Source of the DNA: Polyangiaceae bacterium
Lineage (GTDB): Bacteria; Myxococcota_A; Polyangia; Polyangiales; Polyangiaceae
Direction: 5' to 3'
DNA: 64,000 nucleotides
Assembly: GCA_025936115.1 (NCBI GenBank)
Contig: JAICTZ010000003.1
Span: 62,001-126,000 of the forward strand
In this document: in pieces, positions 16,347 to 25,834 of the stretch
Layout: each line of letters starts with the position of its first letter
How positions within the stretch are numbered: the first letter of the stretch is position 1
Notes under the pieces: generated by a model
What the model saw: only the letters and a program-made list of their open reading frames with translations
Database searches by the model: none
Told to the model about the DNA's origin: nothing
Program-made: the position numbers and the translations under genes

Positions 16347-18815
16347 CTACGCGCTGTCTCGAGTCTCGGCTGGTTCTCCCACGGGTGAACGCGGCGACCG
16401 CCGCGACGACGGACTCGTGCACACGACGGGGAGCTCGGTGCGCGCATGCGGCGCATCGACGACAGGCGCCGTCTCGAGGGGCCCGACTGCGCCAAGCTCG
16501 GGCCACAGGGTTCGGCCGACGTTCACGGAGATCCAGCCGAGTGCGGCGAACGTGAGCAGCGTCTCGTATTGGAAGTGCCGCCCGATATCCGGATCGAGCA
16601 CGGTCCAATACTCGGCAACGCAGAGCGCCAGCAGCGGACCGGAAATTGCCAGATCTGTGAATGACGGCGCCTCGCCACGCGGCGACGGGCTGTGAGCTCG
16701 AGAAGCTTCCCCCAAGAGCGGCAACAACGCGATGAAGTGAACGTAGTAGTTTGCCGGATTGAACGCGATCACGATGAGCGGCAGCGCGAGGAGAGCCGCT
16801 TGATGGATGCGAACACGCCGCGCGGCAGCAATCACGAACGACGAACCAGCCGCGAAAAGCGCCAGGTAGAGCGGCAGTCGCGCGCTCAATGCGGCGTCGG
16901 GCGCCTGCTCCGTGCCGAACGAAATGAGCGATCGCAAGCTCACGTCGTTGGTCGCCATATCGGAATCGAGCAATGCGACTTTCCGCCACCACTCCGCCCA
17001 CCGTCCTACTCCGAACATCGCGCCCGTGACGGCGATCGAGATCGCGACACACCCAGCCGCCGCGAGGCACACCCTGAGCGCCGGCTCGTGCGCGCGCAGA
17101 TGGCGGCGGAGCGTCGGAAACCGCCGCTCGCGCAGCCAGCGCTCGAGAAAGGCGATACCGCACGCAGCACCGACGCCGACGAGCACGACGGCGGGAAACG
17201 CGCGGATCATGGCCGAAAGCCCGAGCAGCACGCCACCCAATACCCAACGCTCCCTGCGGAGCGCACACACACCGAGCCCGAGATACGCAAGCCAGTCGTG
17301 CCTCAACGTGGCGCCGCCCCAGTTCGTTCCGAACATGTAGAGATCCGTCGCGCCGAAGACGATCACGGCGAGCAGCATCGTGCGCAGGCCGAACGTGAAT
17401 CCCACGACGGAGAACATGATCGCGAGGAGCACGGGATCGAGCAGCCCACCGACTACCAGCGCACGCTCCGACGCCGGCTGGAAGGCGAGCCAAGGACGCG
17501 CGAGAGCTACCCAGACGGGAGTCGCATTCGCACCGTGGTCCGCATGGGTCGCAAGATAGGCTCTGTCGCCCATCGTCTCGCGGAAATAGCGCATATCACT
17601 TTTGAATTCCGTCCAGCGTGCCGGGGTGAATCGCCGCGAGACGTTCGCGATCTCGCCCGCAACGTCCGCCACGCGCTCGAGCTTGTGCGTCGTCAGGCTC
17701 CGGATCTCCACCTCCCGCACGGACTCGAGCGACGCGCCCGGCACGTCCTCGACGTACGCCGCGACACTCGCTGCGTAAACGCCGTCGTAGCCGAGCTCGT
17801 CGAAATACTTCGCGAACGGGTAATAGACTCGCATGTCGGGCTGATGGACGAACTCGGGCCGCACTTCCTTCGCGTTCCAAAACTGCGGATGGCCGAGATC
17901 GTAGAAAGACGCCGCTGAGAGCAAGGCCGCCAGCGTCAGCGTGAGGTTGACTGCGCCCGCGCTCGCCGGATAGCGCCTGCGGCCCAGCCGCTCGCGGACC
18001 AGCGCAAAGAGCGCGACGGCGGCAACCACGGACCGAAGCAACGAAAGTTCGCGGCTATCGAGCGGCCAACAATCAGCGACGGCGGACACGAGAGCAACGG
18101 CAGCTGCCGCCGGCACGAGACCCAGGCCGGCCCGCCCGTACCATGGCAGCTCGGCGGCCGCGAAGAGCACGAACGCGCAGACGGCGAGACCAAACGTGAG
18201 GAGCGCGTTTCGTACTCCGACGGACGCCGGCAGTGCGCTTCGCGTGACGAGACCAGCCGGCAGAGCATACGGAGCCGTCGAGACTTGGAGCTCACTGACG
18301 GCGTACGAGCCGTCTCCTGCCCTGGCACTCAGACGAAGGTAACGGGCGCGGGCACCGAGCGCCGACACCCGTCGTGCGCGCATTCCGGTCTTCTCCGTCG
18401 GGCCCGCAACCCAAAGCTCCTGGAACTTGCTGCCGTCCGACGACCCCGCGAGTACGTAGCTATCGTTGTTGTCGGCCTGGAGGTAGACGGACTCAATCGG
18501 CTCCATCTGGCCGAGGTCGTACTCGACGAACGAGCGCGGCCCGGCCCATACGGCGGAGAGCTGCGTGTTCCAGCCGGCGCCGCTCCGCGCCTGGACGCCG
18601 TCGGTGAGGACGCGAGCGCGGCGGACCCCTTCGCTGCGAGCGGGCGTGAGTCTCGCGACGAGATTAGGGGCGTCGTTGGCGGCGCAGACGTCGACTGCGA
18701 AGAGCGCCATCGCCGCGACAGCCAGCGCGATCCAAAGCCGGTGGAGAGCCCTTGCCCGTGCGCCCGCAGCGGCGTCCGCACTCCGCCCGCCCCCGAATAC
18801 CGACTCGTGACCCAT
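16347..18815 (-). CDS. Large polytopic membrane protein with discoidin-like N-terminal domain, possible GT87-type glycosyltransferase
   Basis: An 822-residue protein. A membrane anchor comes first (LWIALAVAAMALFAVDVCA). Then follows an outside domain of about 140 residues resembling an F5/8 type C (discoidin) fold: FVEYDLGQMEPIESVYLQ, SSDGSKFQELW, ARYLRLSA. About a dozen transmembrane helices follow. The later part (GLSAMIRAFPAVVLVG, RHDWLAYLGLG) resembles polyprenyl-phosphate-dependent mannosyltransferases (GT87/DUF2029). This is an inference from topology; substrates are unknown. The start is uncertain (ATG 18815 used; ATG 18887 also in frame). It stops only eight bases from the convergent hemerythrin gene. 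Confidence 0.6.
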   Translation of the reverse strand: MGHESVFGGGRSADAAAGARARALHRLWIALAVAAMALFAVDVCAANDAPNLVARLTPARSEGVRRARVLTDGVQARSGAGWNTQLSAVWAGPRSFVEYDLGQMEPIESVYLQADNNDSYVLAGSSDGSKFQELWVAGPTEKTGMRARRVSALGARARYLRLSARAGDGSYAVSELQVSTAPYALPAGLVTRSALPASVGVRNALLTFGLAVCAFVLFAAAELPWYGRAGLGLVPAAAAVALVSAVADCWPLDSRELSLLRSVVAAVALFALVRERLGRRRYPASAGAVNLTLTLAALLSAASFYDLGHPQFWNAKEVRPEFVHQPDMRVYYPFAKYFDELGYDGVYAASVAAYVEDVPGASLESVREVEIRSLTTHKLERVADVAGEIANVSRRFTPARWTEFKSDMRYFRETMGDRAYLATHADHGANATPVWVALARPWLAFQPASERALVVGGLLDPVLLAIMFSVVGFTFGLRTMLLAVIVFGATDLYMFGTNWGGATLRHDWLAYLGLGVCALRRERWVLGGVLLGLSAMIRAFPAVVLVGVGAACGIAFLERWLRERRFPTLRRHLRAHEPALRVCLAAAGCVAISIAVTGAMFGVGRWAEWWRKVALLDSDMATNDVSLRSLISFGTEQAPDAALSARLPLYLALFAAGSSFVIAAARRVRIHQAALLALPLIVIAFNPANYYVHFIALLPLLGEASRAHSPSPRGEAPSFTDLAISGPLLALCVAEYWTVLDPDIGRHFQYETLLTFAALGWISVNVGRTLWPELGAVGPLETAPVVDAPHARTELPVVCTSPSSRRSPRSPVGEPAETRDSA

Positions 18816-18893
18816 GAGCGAGACTAGCGTGGCCACACGAACGGGGGCATGACGCTCGTCATGGCATCCACCGCAGAGCGGCATCACCGCGCA

Positions 18894-18928
18894 TCGCTGG
18901 CGCCGATTGAGCGGCGCCAGCGATTTTT
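18894..18928 (+). terminator. Perfect 11-bp hairpin with T-run between two minus-strand genes
   Basis: TCGCTGGCGCC (18894-18904) pairs perfectly with GGCGCCAGCGA (18913-18923) around an 8-nt loop, and TTTTT follows at 18924-18928. The T-run is on the plus strand, so as an intrinsic terminator it would stop plus-strand (antisense) transcription. On the minus strand it lies 18 bases after the stop of the upstream lipoprotein gene, where the hairpin alone could end or stabilise that mRNA. Confidence 0.7.
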
Positions 18929-18940
18929 GCCGCAGCGGGA

Positions 18941-20887
18941 TTAGATACCGAAATACCGCAAAATAATCGTTCCGCTGCCGTTACCTTGGAGATCGATGAC
19001 GGTCGCGCACGCGCTGCTCGTGGGACCGAAGTTCTGCGACTGGAAGTTGCCCGTGAAGGTTCCGGTGCCCTGCCCCGAAGCGCATGTGTTCGACCAGGTG
19101 AACGGCACGGGGTACACCCCGGGACTCATGGTTTGCAGGCTCATGCTGCGAGTTCCCCACCAGAACGGATAGCCGTCGCGGACTCGGACGCAGCCGTCGT
19201 TGGGAACGGTGACGGCATTGCCGGGCGCGCCGAGATCGGTCGCCGTGGCCTCCGTGCAGCCGGTGTCGGCGCTCGGGACGAGCTTGCCCCACCACGTGCC
19301 CCAGGTGTTAGCGGGCGAAGCGGCGTATTCTTGAATCGTCCAGAGGTCGATGTCGTTCACCGGGTCGACCTGCGTGGCGCTGTAGTCGCCCCAGCGGTTT
19401 CTGCCGCTGCCGAAGTCTTTGAAGTAGCTCGTCTCTCCCGCCTTCAAGACGGTGTCGGAGCGCAACGTGTTCGGCGCGTCGGTGCCGGCGCGGAAGGAGT
19501 AGTTGCCGCTCGGATGCTGCGCGGCCGAAAAGCGCGCGTAGCCGATGAGCACATCTGCGTTCGCGTTCACGGCGAGGCTCGGGTACGCGAAGAAGAGCTG
19601 CCCACTCGGGTCGTCGATGCGTCCGAACTGCTGCACGGCGCCGCTCGGGCTCACCTGCCACCACTGCACCGAACTACGTGTCGGAGACTCCGTCGGCAGG
19701 TACGCGCTCTGAGTTCCCCAGAGCGAACCATTGCGGTACACGAGTGAAGCGACGGCGGCGTCGAAATCCGTCTCGATGGTCTCGGGTATGTCGGACTGCG
19801 GCGCGTTAGGCCCGAATGTGCTCCAAGTTGCCGGCAGCGTGATGATGCCGGCGTTTTCCGTGAAGACTTCGGAGCCGACTGGACCCGTGATGGTGTCGAT
19901 GGCCACGGTGCCCGCAGAAAATGGATCCTGATTGTGCGCGATGTATTCGGTGCTCACGCTCGCGTCGTAGACGACGGCGGGCGCCGAGAAATTAGGAGTT
20001 ACGAATCGCCTGCACGAGGCGGTACCCGCATACAGTGCAGCCTTGTCGCAGGCGAACACCACGCCCGGATCCGGACCACCGAGCAGATTGGCGCTGATCA
20101 CGACCCAACGACTGTTCCAGCCGAGCTTCGGAAAGTCGGCCCAGCCGAGATTGTTCGGATCAGCGTGCAGCCCAAAAAAGTTCCAACTGCCCGTGGGATC
20201 GCTCGTTTGCGAGACGGCGATCGCGATGGTGGAAGTCGCCGGGTCTTCGTTGTCGAGCGCGATGATGACGAAACGGTTCGAAAATGGGTCGAAGGTTGCC
20301 CGCGGATCGAAGATGAAGCCGGCACTGTCGACGGGGCTGAAGAACCCCTCGAGCGTGAAGTCGTTCAGCGTAACTCCAGTGCGAGTCTGGAAACGCACTC
20401 TGCCGTTCTCCGCCACGACCAGATGATTCGGGCCAACGGCTCCGTCCGTGTCCGGCGGTATCCAGCCCGAATCTTCGGCCGCCAAGAAGCTCGCAGCAGG
20501 CGCCGGGCTCGGCGCTCCACTTGCCGCGCCGGCGGAAGGAGCAGCCGCAACGCTGGGCGATGCGGCCGACTCACTGGCAGAGCCGCTCGAAATCCGCTCG
20601 GGAAGCACGGCTGGAGCAACGCGCAATGGCGAGGCCAGGCGCGCCTTGTCTGCTGCTACGATCTCGTCGAACGTGCGCACGATGGCGTGCTGCGGCGCAA
20701 AGCTCGTGCCGCGTTGAACCTGAGCGGTTGGAGCGGCGGACGCTAGCGCCGAGCGCGCCGTCCCTGCCGCTGCCTCGTCGGAAGCCGGACTCCCACAACC
20801 TGCGACGCCGAGCAGCGCAGCGCCGAACAGCGATAACCCTCGAGCTTTTTGTGAGCACGAAAAGCGCGTAACAGACCAATGGCCCAT
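18941..20887 (-). CDS. Secreted lipoprotein, probable beta-propeller, function unknown
   Basis: A 648-residue lipoprotein with signal GLSLFGAALLGVAGC. After a low-complexity Ala/Ser/Pro tether (about residues 30-130) comes a large domain with DTDGAVGPNHLVVAENGRVR, DPRATFDPFSNRFVIIALD and WADFPKLGWNS. Such repeated Asp/Trp-rich strands suggest a beta-propeller. A C-terminal beta-rich module of about 110 residues follows, containing cysteines (NTCASGQGTG, SSACATVIDL). The start at 20887 has an excellent GGAAGGAG site upstream; an earlier in-frame start at 20944 lacks one. No enzyme motif was recognised. It may be an adhesin or a surface binding protein. Confidence 0.8.
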   Translation of the reverse strand: MGHWSVTRFSCSQKARGLSLFGAALLGVAGCGSPASDEAAAGTARSALASAAPTAQVQRGTSFAPQHAIVRTFDEIVAADKARLASPLRVAPAVLPERISSGSASESAASPSVAAAPSAGAASGAPSPAPAASFLAAEDSGWIPPDTDGAVGPNHLVVAENGRVRFQTRTGVTLNDFTLEGFFSPVDSAGFIFDPRATFDPFSNRFVIIALDNEDPATSTIAIAVSQTSDPTGSWNFFGLHADPNNLGWADFPKLGWNSRWVVISANLLGGPDPGVVFACDKAALYAGTASCRRFVTPNFSAPAVVYDASVSTEYIAHNQDPFSAGTVAIDTITGPVGSEVFTENAGIITLPATWSTFGPNAPQSDIPETIETDFDAAVASLVYRNGSLWGTQSAYLPTESPTRSSVQWWQVSPSGAVQQFGRIDDPSGQLFFAYPSLAVNANADVLIGYARFSAAQHPSGNYSFRAGTDAPNTLRSDTVLKAGETSYFKDFGSGRNRWGDYSATQVDPVNDIDLWTIQEYAASPANTWGTWWGKLVPSADTGCTEATATDLGAPGNAVTVPNDGCVRVRDGYPFWWGTRSMSLQTMSPGVYPVPFTWSNTCASGQGTGTFTGNFQSQNFGPTSSACATVIDLQGNGSGTIILRYFGI

Positions 20888-21091
20888 GATCGACTTCTCC
20901 TTCCGTGTAACCGCGTGCGGCGGGTACACAGGTCGTAAGAGCACACCGGCACCCGGACCTTCGCCGAGCGGGCGAAAAAAATGTGGTGAGCCGCTGAAGC
21001 GCGCACTCAGGTCGTACTCACCAGCCCGTACAGTCCGACGGGAACGGCGAGCTCGCCGTCGACGCCGGTGAGTCCTCGTGCCGGACCACGC

Positions 21092-22081
21092 CTACGGCAG
21101 TTGGATGTAGACCGGATACGTGTCGTCCGTCGACAGGACCTCGCCTATCGCCGTGATCGCCACGTCGAAGTTACTCCCGCTGACGACGTGGGAGGCGACC
21201 GTGAGAAGCTCGATCGACCCTTGCGGGGGAAACTTGCTCAGCAGCGCGGCGGGAATCGTCAGTGTGCCGACTTCGGAACTTACCGAGCACTCGAGGCTCA
21301 TCGCCACGCGGTCCGCGGTAATGAACGCGCCCGTGGCGACGAAATCGACACCGGCGATTCCGCGATCCCACGTCAGCGTGAGGTCCTGATCGCTCGCCGC
21401 CATGAGCTGACCCGCCGGCGCAGCTGCTGAGGTGACTCGGAGCAACTGCGGGTAGTCGATCTCGTCTTCGAAGGCGGGGACAGTGTTGCCGTCTGCGCTG
21501 ATAGACACGTGCTCCCCGCCGTGAAAGTCAACGCCGCGGACGCCGTACGACAGGTAGGTGCTGCGATCGTCGGGGGCGAGCATTACATCGAAGCTCGCCT
21601 CGTCGCTGTGGACACGGACGCGCCCCGCGTCGAGGCCTCCCTTACTGGCCGTCGCTTCACAGCTGATGGAGCAGGAGCCCACGTCCATTCGTGTGCACGA
21701 CACGGAGCTCTGCGGATTCGTCCAGAAATTGACATCGAGATCCGTGTGGGGATCCGATGGTCCCAGCCATGTTTCTAGCCTGATACGTCCCATGATGCGC
21801 GTCGGGCTTGTTCCGGCCGAGCTGCCGCCCGTGGCAGCGCCGCCGCTTCCACCCCCGTCACTCGCCGCTCCGCCGTCACGTCCGGCGGCGGCGACCGTCC
21901 CCGCCGCTCCGCCGCTCGCGGTGCGACCGCCGGAGCTCGAGCCGAGTCCACTGGAACCGTCTTGCGCACCGCCGCCCCCGTCACCGCCTTGCGCGTCGTG
22001 CTGCAGCGTGTCGTGACGGCTGGCCCCGCACGCCACCACGAACCCGATCGCCGCACCCACCAAGCTAGTTCGCACCCCCAT
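21092..22081 (-). CDS. Gly/Ser-rich-linker lipoprotein, function unknown
   Basis: A 329-residue lipoprotein with signal MGVRTSLVGAAIGFVVAC. A Gly/Ser/Ala-rich linker fills about residues 25-95, then a beta-rich domain of about 230 residues contains four cysteines in SSVSCTRMDVGSCSISCEA and VAMSLECS, probably disulfides. The Asp-rich NFW segment (PHTDLDVNFW) is distinctive but not recognised. It diverges from the arabinoxylan locus across a 397-bp gap and shares that locus's linker style, so it could be a surface sugar-binding protein, but this is only inference. Confidence 0.72.
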   Translation of the reverse strand: MGVRTSLVGAAIGFVVACGASRHDTLQHDAQGGDGGGGAQDGSSGLGSSSGGRTASGGAAGTVAAAGRDGGAASDGGGSGGAATGGSSAGTSPTRIMGRIRLETWLGPSDPHTDLDVNFWTNPQSSVSCTRMDVGSCSISCEATASKGGLDAGRVRVHSDEASFDVMLAPDDRSTYLSYGVRGVDFHGGEHVSISADGNTVPAFEDEIDYPQLLRVTSAAAPAGQLMAASDQDLTLTWDRGIAGVDFVATGAFITADRVAMSLECSVSSEVGTLTIPAALLSKFPPQGSIELLTVASHVVSGSNFDVAITAIGEVLSTDDTYPVYIQLP

Positions 22082-22478
22082 TCGACAAGGATTTCAGCTG
22101 GCGCGCGCTTGTCAAGAATTCGGCCCTCTCGGGCTCTGCTCGGAGATGCTAATCGCCAAGCCGACGCTTGCCGGTTCGAAATCGGACCGCTACGGCAGCT
22201 AATCAGAGTCGTCATCCCTTGGCCGGGATGATCGCTCCTCGAGTAGCAATCACGCTGCCGACGCTCGCGTCCGTACCCCCAATAACGGCGATTCCAGGCT
22301 AATCTGGTGCCCACGGACGCCCTGGAAGTTTTTCACACCGCTCCAACGGCACGCGTTCGGACAGAAAAATTTTGAACGGACCTCGCGCGGATGCGCCACT
22401 ACTACGCATAGCTCTCCATCGTCCGCAGCGACGCGCCTCCGCGTCCCGCGGCGTTTAGCAACCGATCACGAGAATAGA
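22082..22478. promoter_or_regulatory. 397-bp divergent promoter region upstream of the arabinoxylan locus
   Basis: No gene was found. The region separates a minus-strand lipoprotein from the GH54 gene and should hold promoters for both. An inverted repeat TCATCCC-ttggcc-GGGATGA lies at 22212-22231 and is a candidate operator. A stretch richer in A and T (AGAAAAATTTTGAACGG) is at about 22365-22380, roughly 100 bp before the GH54 start. Confidence 0.4.
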
Positions 22479-24047
22479 ATGAAGAATTTCCTCGCCCGCA
22501 TCCCTCTCTACGGCGCCGCGTCGATCATCGCGATCGCGTGCGGAGACTACTCAGCGCCGGGCGGAGCCAGCGGAGGCACGGGCGGAACGACCGCGACATC
22601 CGGAGGTAGCGACTCCACGGGCACGGGCGGCTCGACCGCCGCGAGCGGTGGTTCCGGCGCAACGGGCGGTTCGGGGGCAACCGGCGGCTCTGGCGGAGCG
22701 GGCGGTTCGGACGCAAGCGGCGGCACCTCGACGAGCGGCGGCACGGGCGGTAACGCCTCCGGCGGCACGGGTGGAACGAATTCCACGACCGGGGGCAGCG
22801 GCGCGATGGGCGGCACGGGCAGCACCGGCATCGCTGGCAGCGCGACCGGCACAGGAGGAACGACACCGGCCACGGGCGGAAACGCTGGGACCGGCATGGC
22901 AGGTCGCAGCAACGGTAGCGGCGGCATGGGCATGGGCGGCATGCAGGGCATGGCCGGCGGCGCGGGCATGGCAAACATGGCGGGTAGCGGCGGCGGCGCG
23001 GGCGTGCCGAATACGCCCGAAACGGTGTGCAGCGTGCTCGCTGCCGCCGGAAACACGTGCGCGGCAGCGCACAGCACGACCCGCGTGCTCTACCCGAATT
23101 ACACGGGGCCGCTTTATCAGGTGTGCAAAGGCTCGTCGCAAGCGGGTCCGAACTCTTGCCCCGGCGGCAACACCAAGGACATCGGCTCGGTGGGCGGCTA
23201 TGCCGACGCCGCGACACAGGATTCGTTCTGCTCCGGCGGGACGTGCACGATTTCGATCATCTACGACCAGACGCCGAACGCGAACAACCTGAAGCCCGCG
23301 CCGCAAGGTGGCGCCAAGCGCAGCTCCGACAGCCCCGCGACCGCGACCGATCTCAAGACGACGCTCAACGGTCACCAGGTGTACGGTGTGCTCATCAAGC
23401 CCAACATCGGGTATCGCGCGGGCTGCACCGGCTGCGAAAAGACGACCGCGAAGGGCACCGCCACCGGCGATCAGCCCGAAACGCAGTACATGGTGACGAG
23501 CCAGACCGATCTCATCGACGGTTGCTGCTTCGACTACGGCAACGCGGAGACGAGCGCGAACGACGACGGTAACGGCACCATGGAGGCGGTGTACTTCGGT
23601 GGCGGCGTCGTGTGGGGCACCGGGTCGCCGGGCGGACATGACAACGGTCCGTGGGTGATGGCCGATCTCGAAAACGGGCTCTACGCCGGTTGGGAAAACA
23701 ATTCGGATCAGAACATCTCGACGAACACGCCGATGAAGTACAACTTCGTCAACGCGGTCCTCGTCGGAGACGTTGCGTCGCAGAACGGTGGGAAGGGTCG
23801 CTTCGCACTTTACGGTGGCGATGCGACGAACGGCACCGTGAAAACGTTGTACGATGGGATCCGGCCGGCGAAGACCGGCTACGCGCCCATGAAGAAGCAG
23901 GGCTCGATCATTCTCGGCATCGGCGGCGACAACAGCAACGGCGCCGGTGGCCGCTGGTACGAAGGCGTGATGGCGAGCGGCGCGGCGACGCTCGCGACCG
24001 TGAATGCGGTCCAAGCGAACATCGTCGCCGCCAAATACGGCAAGTAA
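22479..24047 (+). CDS. GH54-type alpha-L-arabinofuranosidase catalytic lipoprotein
   Basis: Predicted to remove arabinose side chains from arabinoxylan or arabinan at the cell surface. A lipoprotein signal (AASIIAIAC) comes first, then about 155 residues of Gly/Ser/Thr-rich linker made of GGSGG- and GGTGG-like units. The catalytic domain (about residues 183-522) has the AbfB hallmarks: YTGPLYQVCKGSS, GGYADAATQDSFC, IIYDQTPNANNL, GTMEAVYFGGG, GPWVMADLENGLY, and PMKKQGSIILGIGGDNSNG near the end. E369 in TMEAVYFG is the probable nucleophile; an Asp such as D448 in YGGDA may be the acid/base. No arabinose-binding CBM42 follows, unlike fungal enzymes. Confidence 0.86.
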   Translation: MKNFLARIPLYGAASIIAIACGDYSAPGGASGGTGGTTATSGGSDSTGTGGSTAASGGSGATGGSGATGGSGGAGGSDASGGTSTSGGTGGNASGGTGGTNSTTGGSGAMGGTGSTGIAGSATGTGGTTPATGGNAGTGMAGRSNGSGGMGMGGMQGMAGGAGMANMAGSGGGAGVPNTPETVCSVLAAAGNTCAAAHSTTRVLYPNYTGPLYQVCKGSSQAGPNSCPGGNTKDIGSVGGYADAATQDSFCSGGTCTISIIYDQTPNANNLKPAPQGGAKRSSDSPATATDLKTTLNGHQVYGVLIKPNIGYRAGCTGCEKTTAKGTATGDQPETQYMVTSQTDLIDGCCFDYGNAETSANDDGNGTMEAVYFGGGVVWGTGSPGGHDNGPWVMADLENGLYAGWENNSDQNISTNTPMKYNFVNAVLVGDVASQNGGKGRFALYGGDATNGTVKTLYDGIRPAKTGYAPMKKQGSIILGIGGDNSNGAGGRWYEGVMASGAATLATVNAVQANIVAAKYGK

Positions 24048-24078
24048 CTTCAAGTTCGCGCCCGGAGGGAACAGCTAA

Positions 24079-25746
24079 GTGCGCCGAGGATTGCAATTGC
24101 TCTTCGTGGGGTGGGCGTGTTCGCTCACGGTTCCGGCATTCGCGCAGGAACCGGACGAACCTGCGGATGCCCAACCGGCGCCGCCGCCGCCGGCAGCGAC
24201 ACCGCCTGACATCGAGAAGCCGGCCGCCGCAGCTCCTACGCCCGAGGTCGCGGCAGCCGCCCCGAGTTTGCAGGCGCCTGCGACGCCGGCCGGCAGCGCG
24301 CCCGCCGCTGCCCCCGCGAAGCCTTGGTATCAGGACTGGCACACGGAGGTGACCGGTTACTTCCGTGCGCCCATTTCGATGGGTATTAGTCCGCGTTCGA
24401 GCCCCGACGACATGAAGGGGCCGAAGCACCTCCAAGTTTCGTACGGTCCGAATCGGACCGTCGACTCGAGCTATTGGAGCTTTGCGTACACCCGACTGCA
24501 GGAGCAGGACTGGGCCGAGGTCTTCATCCACGAGAAACACAAACACGCCGAGGCGGTCGTCGGCTGGATGGGCTACTGGTTCCAAGCCGTCGGCTTTCGG
24601 AATCCGGACGCGGCGTGGGCCCCGGGCGTTGCGTACCTCACGCTCGATACGGATTTCGAGGTCGCTGCCGTCAAGCCCAACGTCGCGCTCACGGTCGGCG
24701 CGTTCTGGCCGGGCTACGGTTACTTCGCCAAGTACGACACGTTCACCCTCGGTCGTTTCCGTCAGATCGGCGAGCTCGCGAAACTCACGTTGCCGCTCTC
24801 CGATGTCGCGGTCACGCTCGCGCAGGGGTTCGGCACGGGCCGCGACGGTAGCTTCAACTACTTGGCGCCGCCGTTCTACGGCGCCATTACGGGGCTCGAT
24901 CTTTTGGCATGGGCCAATGTCCGAGTCGCCTACAAGAAGCTAGCCGACGTAGACTTTCACGTCAGCAACCAATGGACGTCGGATCCGAACCTCACGCAGA
25001 GTTCGACGCCGGGGCCCAAATCGTTCACGGCGGTGCGCGACGCTCATCTTTCCGTGATGGGCGTCGAAGCGAACGTGAACGCGCCGTATGCGGGTCACTT
25101 CTGGCTCTCGCCGTCCATCATGAAGGTGCGAAACGGCTGGGCCATCGCCAGCACGGGCACGGAAGTCATGCACTCGCTCGGCGGCGCCGGGGTCGCGACG
25201 AATTACCTCGGCTGGACCAATTCACCGAGTGACAGCACGGGCAGCGGCTCGATCTTGAACCTCGGATTTTTGTACGAGAACTCACTCTCGACCGTGCGTG
25301 GGCGTGAGCGTGGGAGCGTGCTTCCCGACGTCACGGCCAGCTTCTTCGGCTTGCTCGCGAGCTCGAGCCTCGATCTGCCGACCGGTTCGACGCTGCCGTA
25401 CAAAACCATCAAGCAATTCAAGTGGGGCGTCGACGCGACGCTGCAAGCGCTCAGCTGGCTCGGCGTGATGGCGCGCTTCGACTCCGTCAACTACGACCTC
25501 GACCACCCGGCGTACCTCTTTTCCGCGATCACTGGCCGCCTCATCTTCTCGTCGCACTTCCTCTCGAGCGAGAGCATCTACCTCCAGTACAGTCGCTACC
25601 GTTACGGCGACAAGATGGTCCTGAACGGGCAGTGGCCCTGGGGCGCGCCGCTCGTCGCCGGTACCAACGTGCTGCAACAAGGCCCCTATTCTGGCACGAA
25701 GCCCGACATGGACGTGCTGAAGCTCCAGGCCGAGATCGCGTTCTAA
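24079..25746 (+). CDS. Outer-membrane beta-barrel protein, probable porin of the arabinoxylan locus
   Basis: A 555-residue protein with a cleavable signal peptide (LLFVGWACSLTVPAFA|QEP). A Pro/Ala-rich periplasmic tether of about 60 residues follows, then alternating hydrophobic strands to the end, closing with the C-terminal Phe (AEIAF) typical of outer-membrane barrels. The GTG start at 24079 has GGAGGG upstream, 31 bases after the GH54 stop, so it is likely in the same operon. It may import oligosaccharides released by the neighbouring enzymes. The family was not identified more precisely. Confidence 0.72.
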   Translation: MRRGLQLLFVGWACSLTVPAFAQEPDEPADAQPAPPPPAATPPDIEKPAAAAPTPEVAAAAPSLQAPATPAGSAPAAAPAKPWYQDWHTEVTGYFRAPISMGISPRSSPDDMKGPKHLQVSYGPNRTVDSSYWSFAYTRLQEQDWAEVFIHEKHKHAEAVVGWMGYWFQAVGFRNPDAAWAPGVAYLTLDTDFEVAAVKPNVALTVGAFWPGYGYFAKYDTFTLGRFRQIGELAKLTLPLSDVAVTLAQGFGTGRDGSFNYLAPPFYGAITGLDLLAWANVRVAYKKLADVDFHVSNQWTSDPNLTQSSTPGPKSFTAVRDAHLSVMGVEANVNAPYAGHFWLSPSIMKVRNGWAIASTGTEVMHSLGGAGVATNYLGWTNSPSDSTGSGSILNLGFLYENSLSTVRGRERGSVLPDVTASFFGLLASSSLDLPTGSTLPYKTIKQFKWGVDATLQALSWLGVMARFDSVNYDLDHPAYLFSAITGRLIFSSHFLSSESIYLQYSRYRYGDKMVLNGQWPWGAPLVAGTNVLQQGPYSGTKPDMDVLKLQAEIAF

Positions 25747-25778
25747 ACCGAACGCAAAACGCCGCGCGCGGGGTGCGG

Positions 25779-25809
25779 CGCGCGCCGGCCCTGGCGTGGC
25801 CGGCGCGCG
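25779..25809. terminator. 12-bp perfect GC hairpin after the barrel gene
   Basis: CGCGCGCCGGCC (25779-25790) pairs perfectly with GGCCGGCGCGCG (25798-25809) around a 7-nt loop. It lies 33 bases after the stop of the barrel gene and 26 bases before the M90 peptidase start. There is no T-run, so it may act as a Rho-assisted terminator or mRNA 3'-end stabiliser rather than a classic intrinsic terminator. Confidence 0.5.
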
Positions 25810-25834
25810 GGTCTATCCTCCGCCACACTCGAGC

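Noticed and set aside
22168..22190. tRNA-like T-arm, GCCGG-TTCGAAA-TCGGA
   Set aside because: The T-loop sequence is right, but the stem has a mismatch and no matching acceptor or anticodon arms were found within 80 bases on either side.
22551..24053. 500-residue open frame on the minus strand
   Set aside because: It is the complement of the GH54 gene; the composition is Arg/Ala-rich and it shows no family motifs. GC-rich codon bias keeps the opposite frame open.
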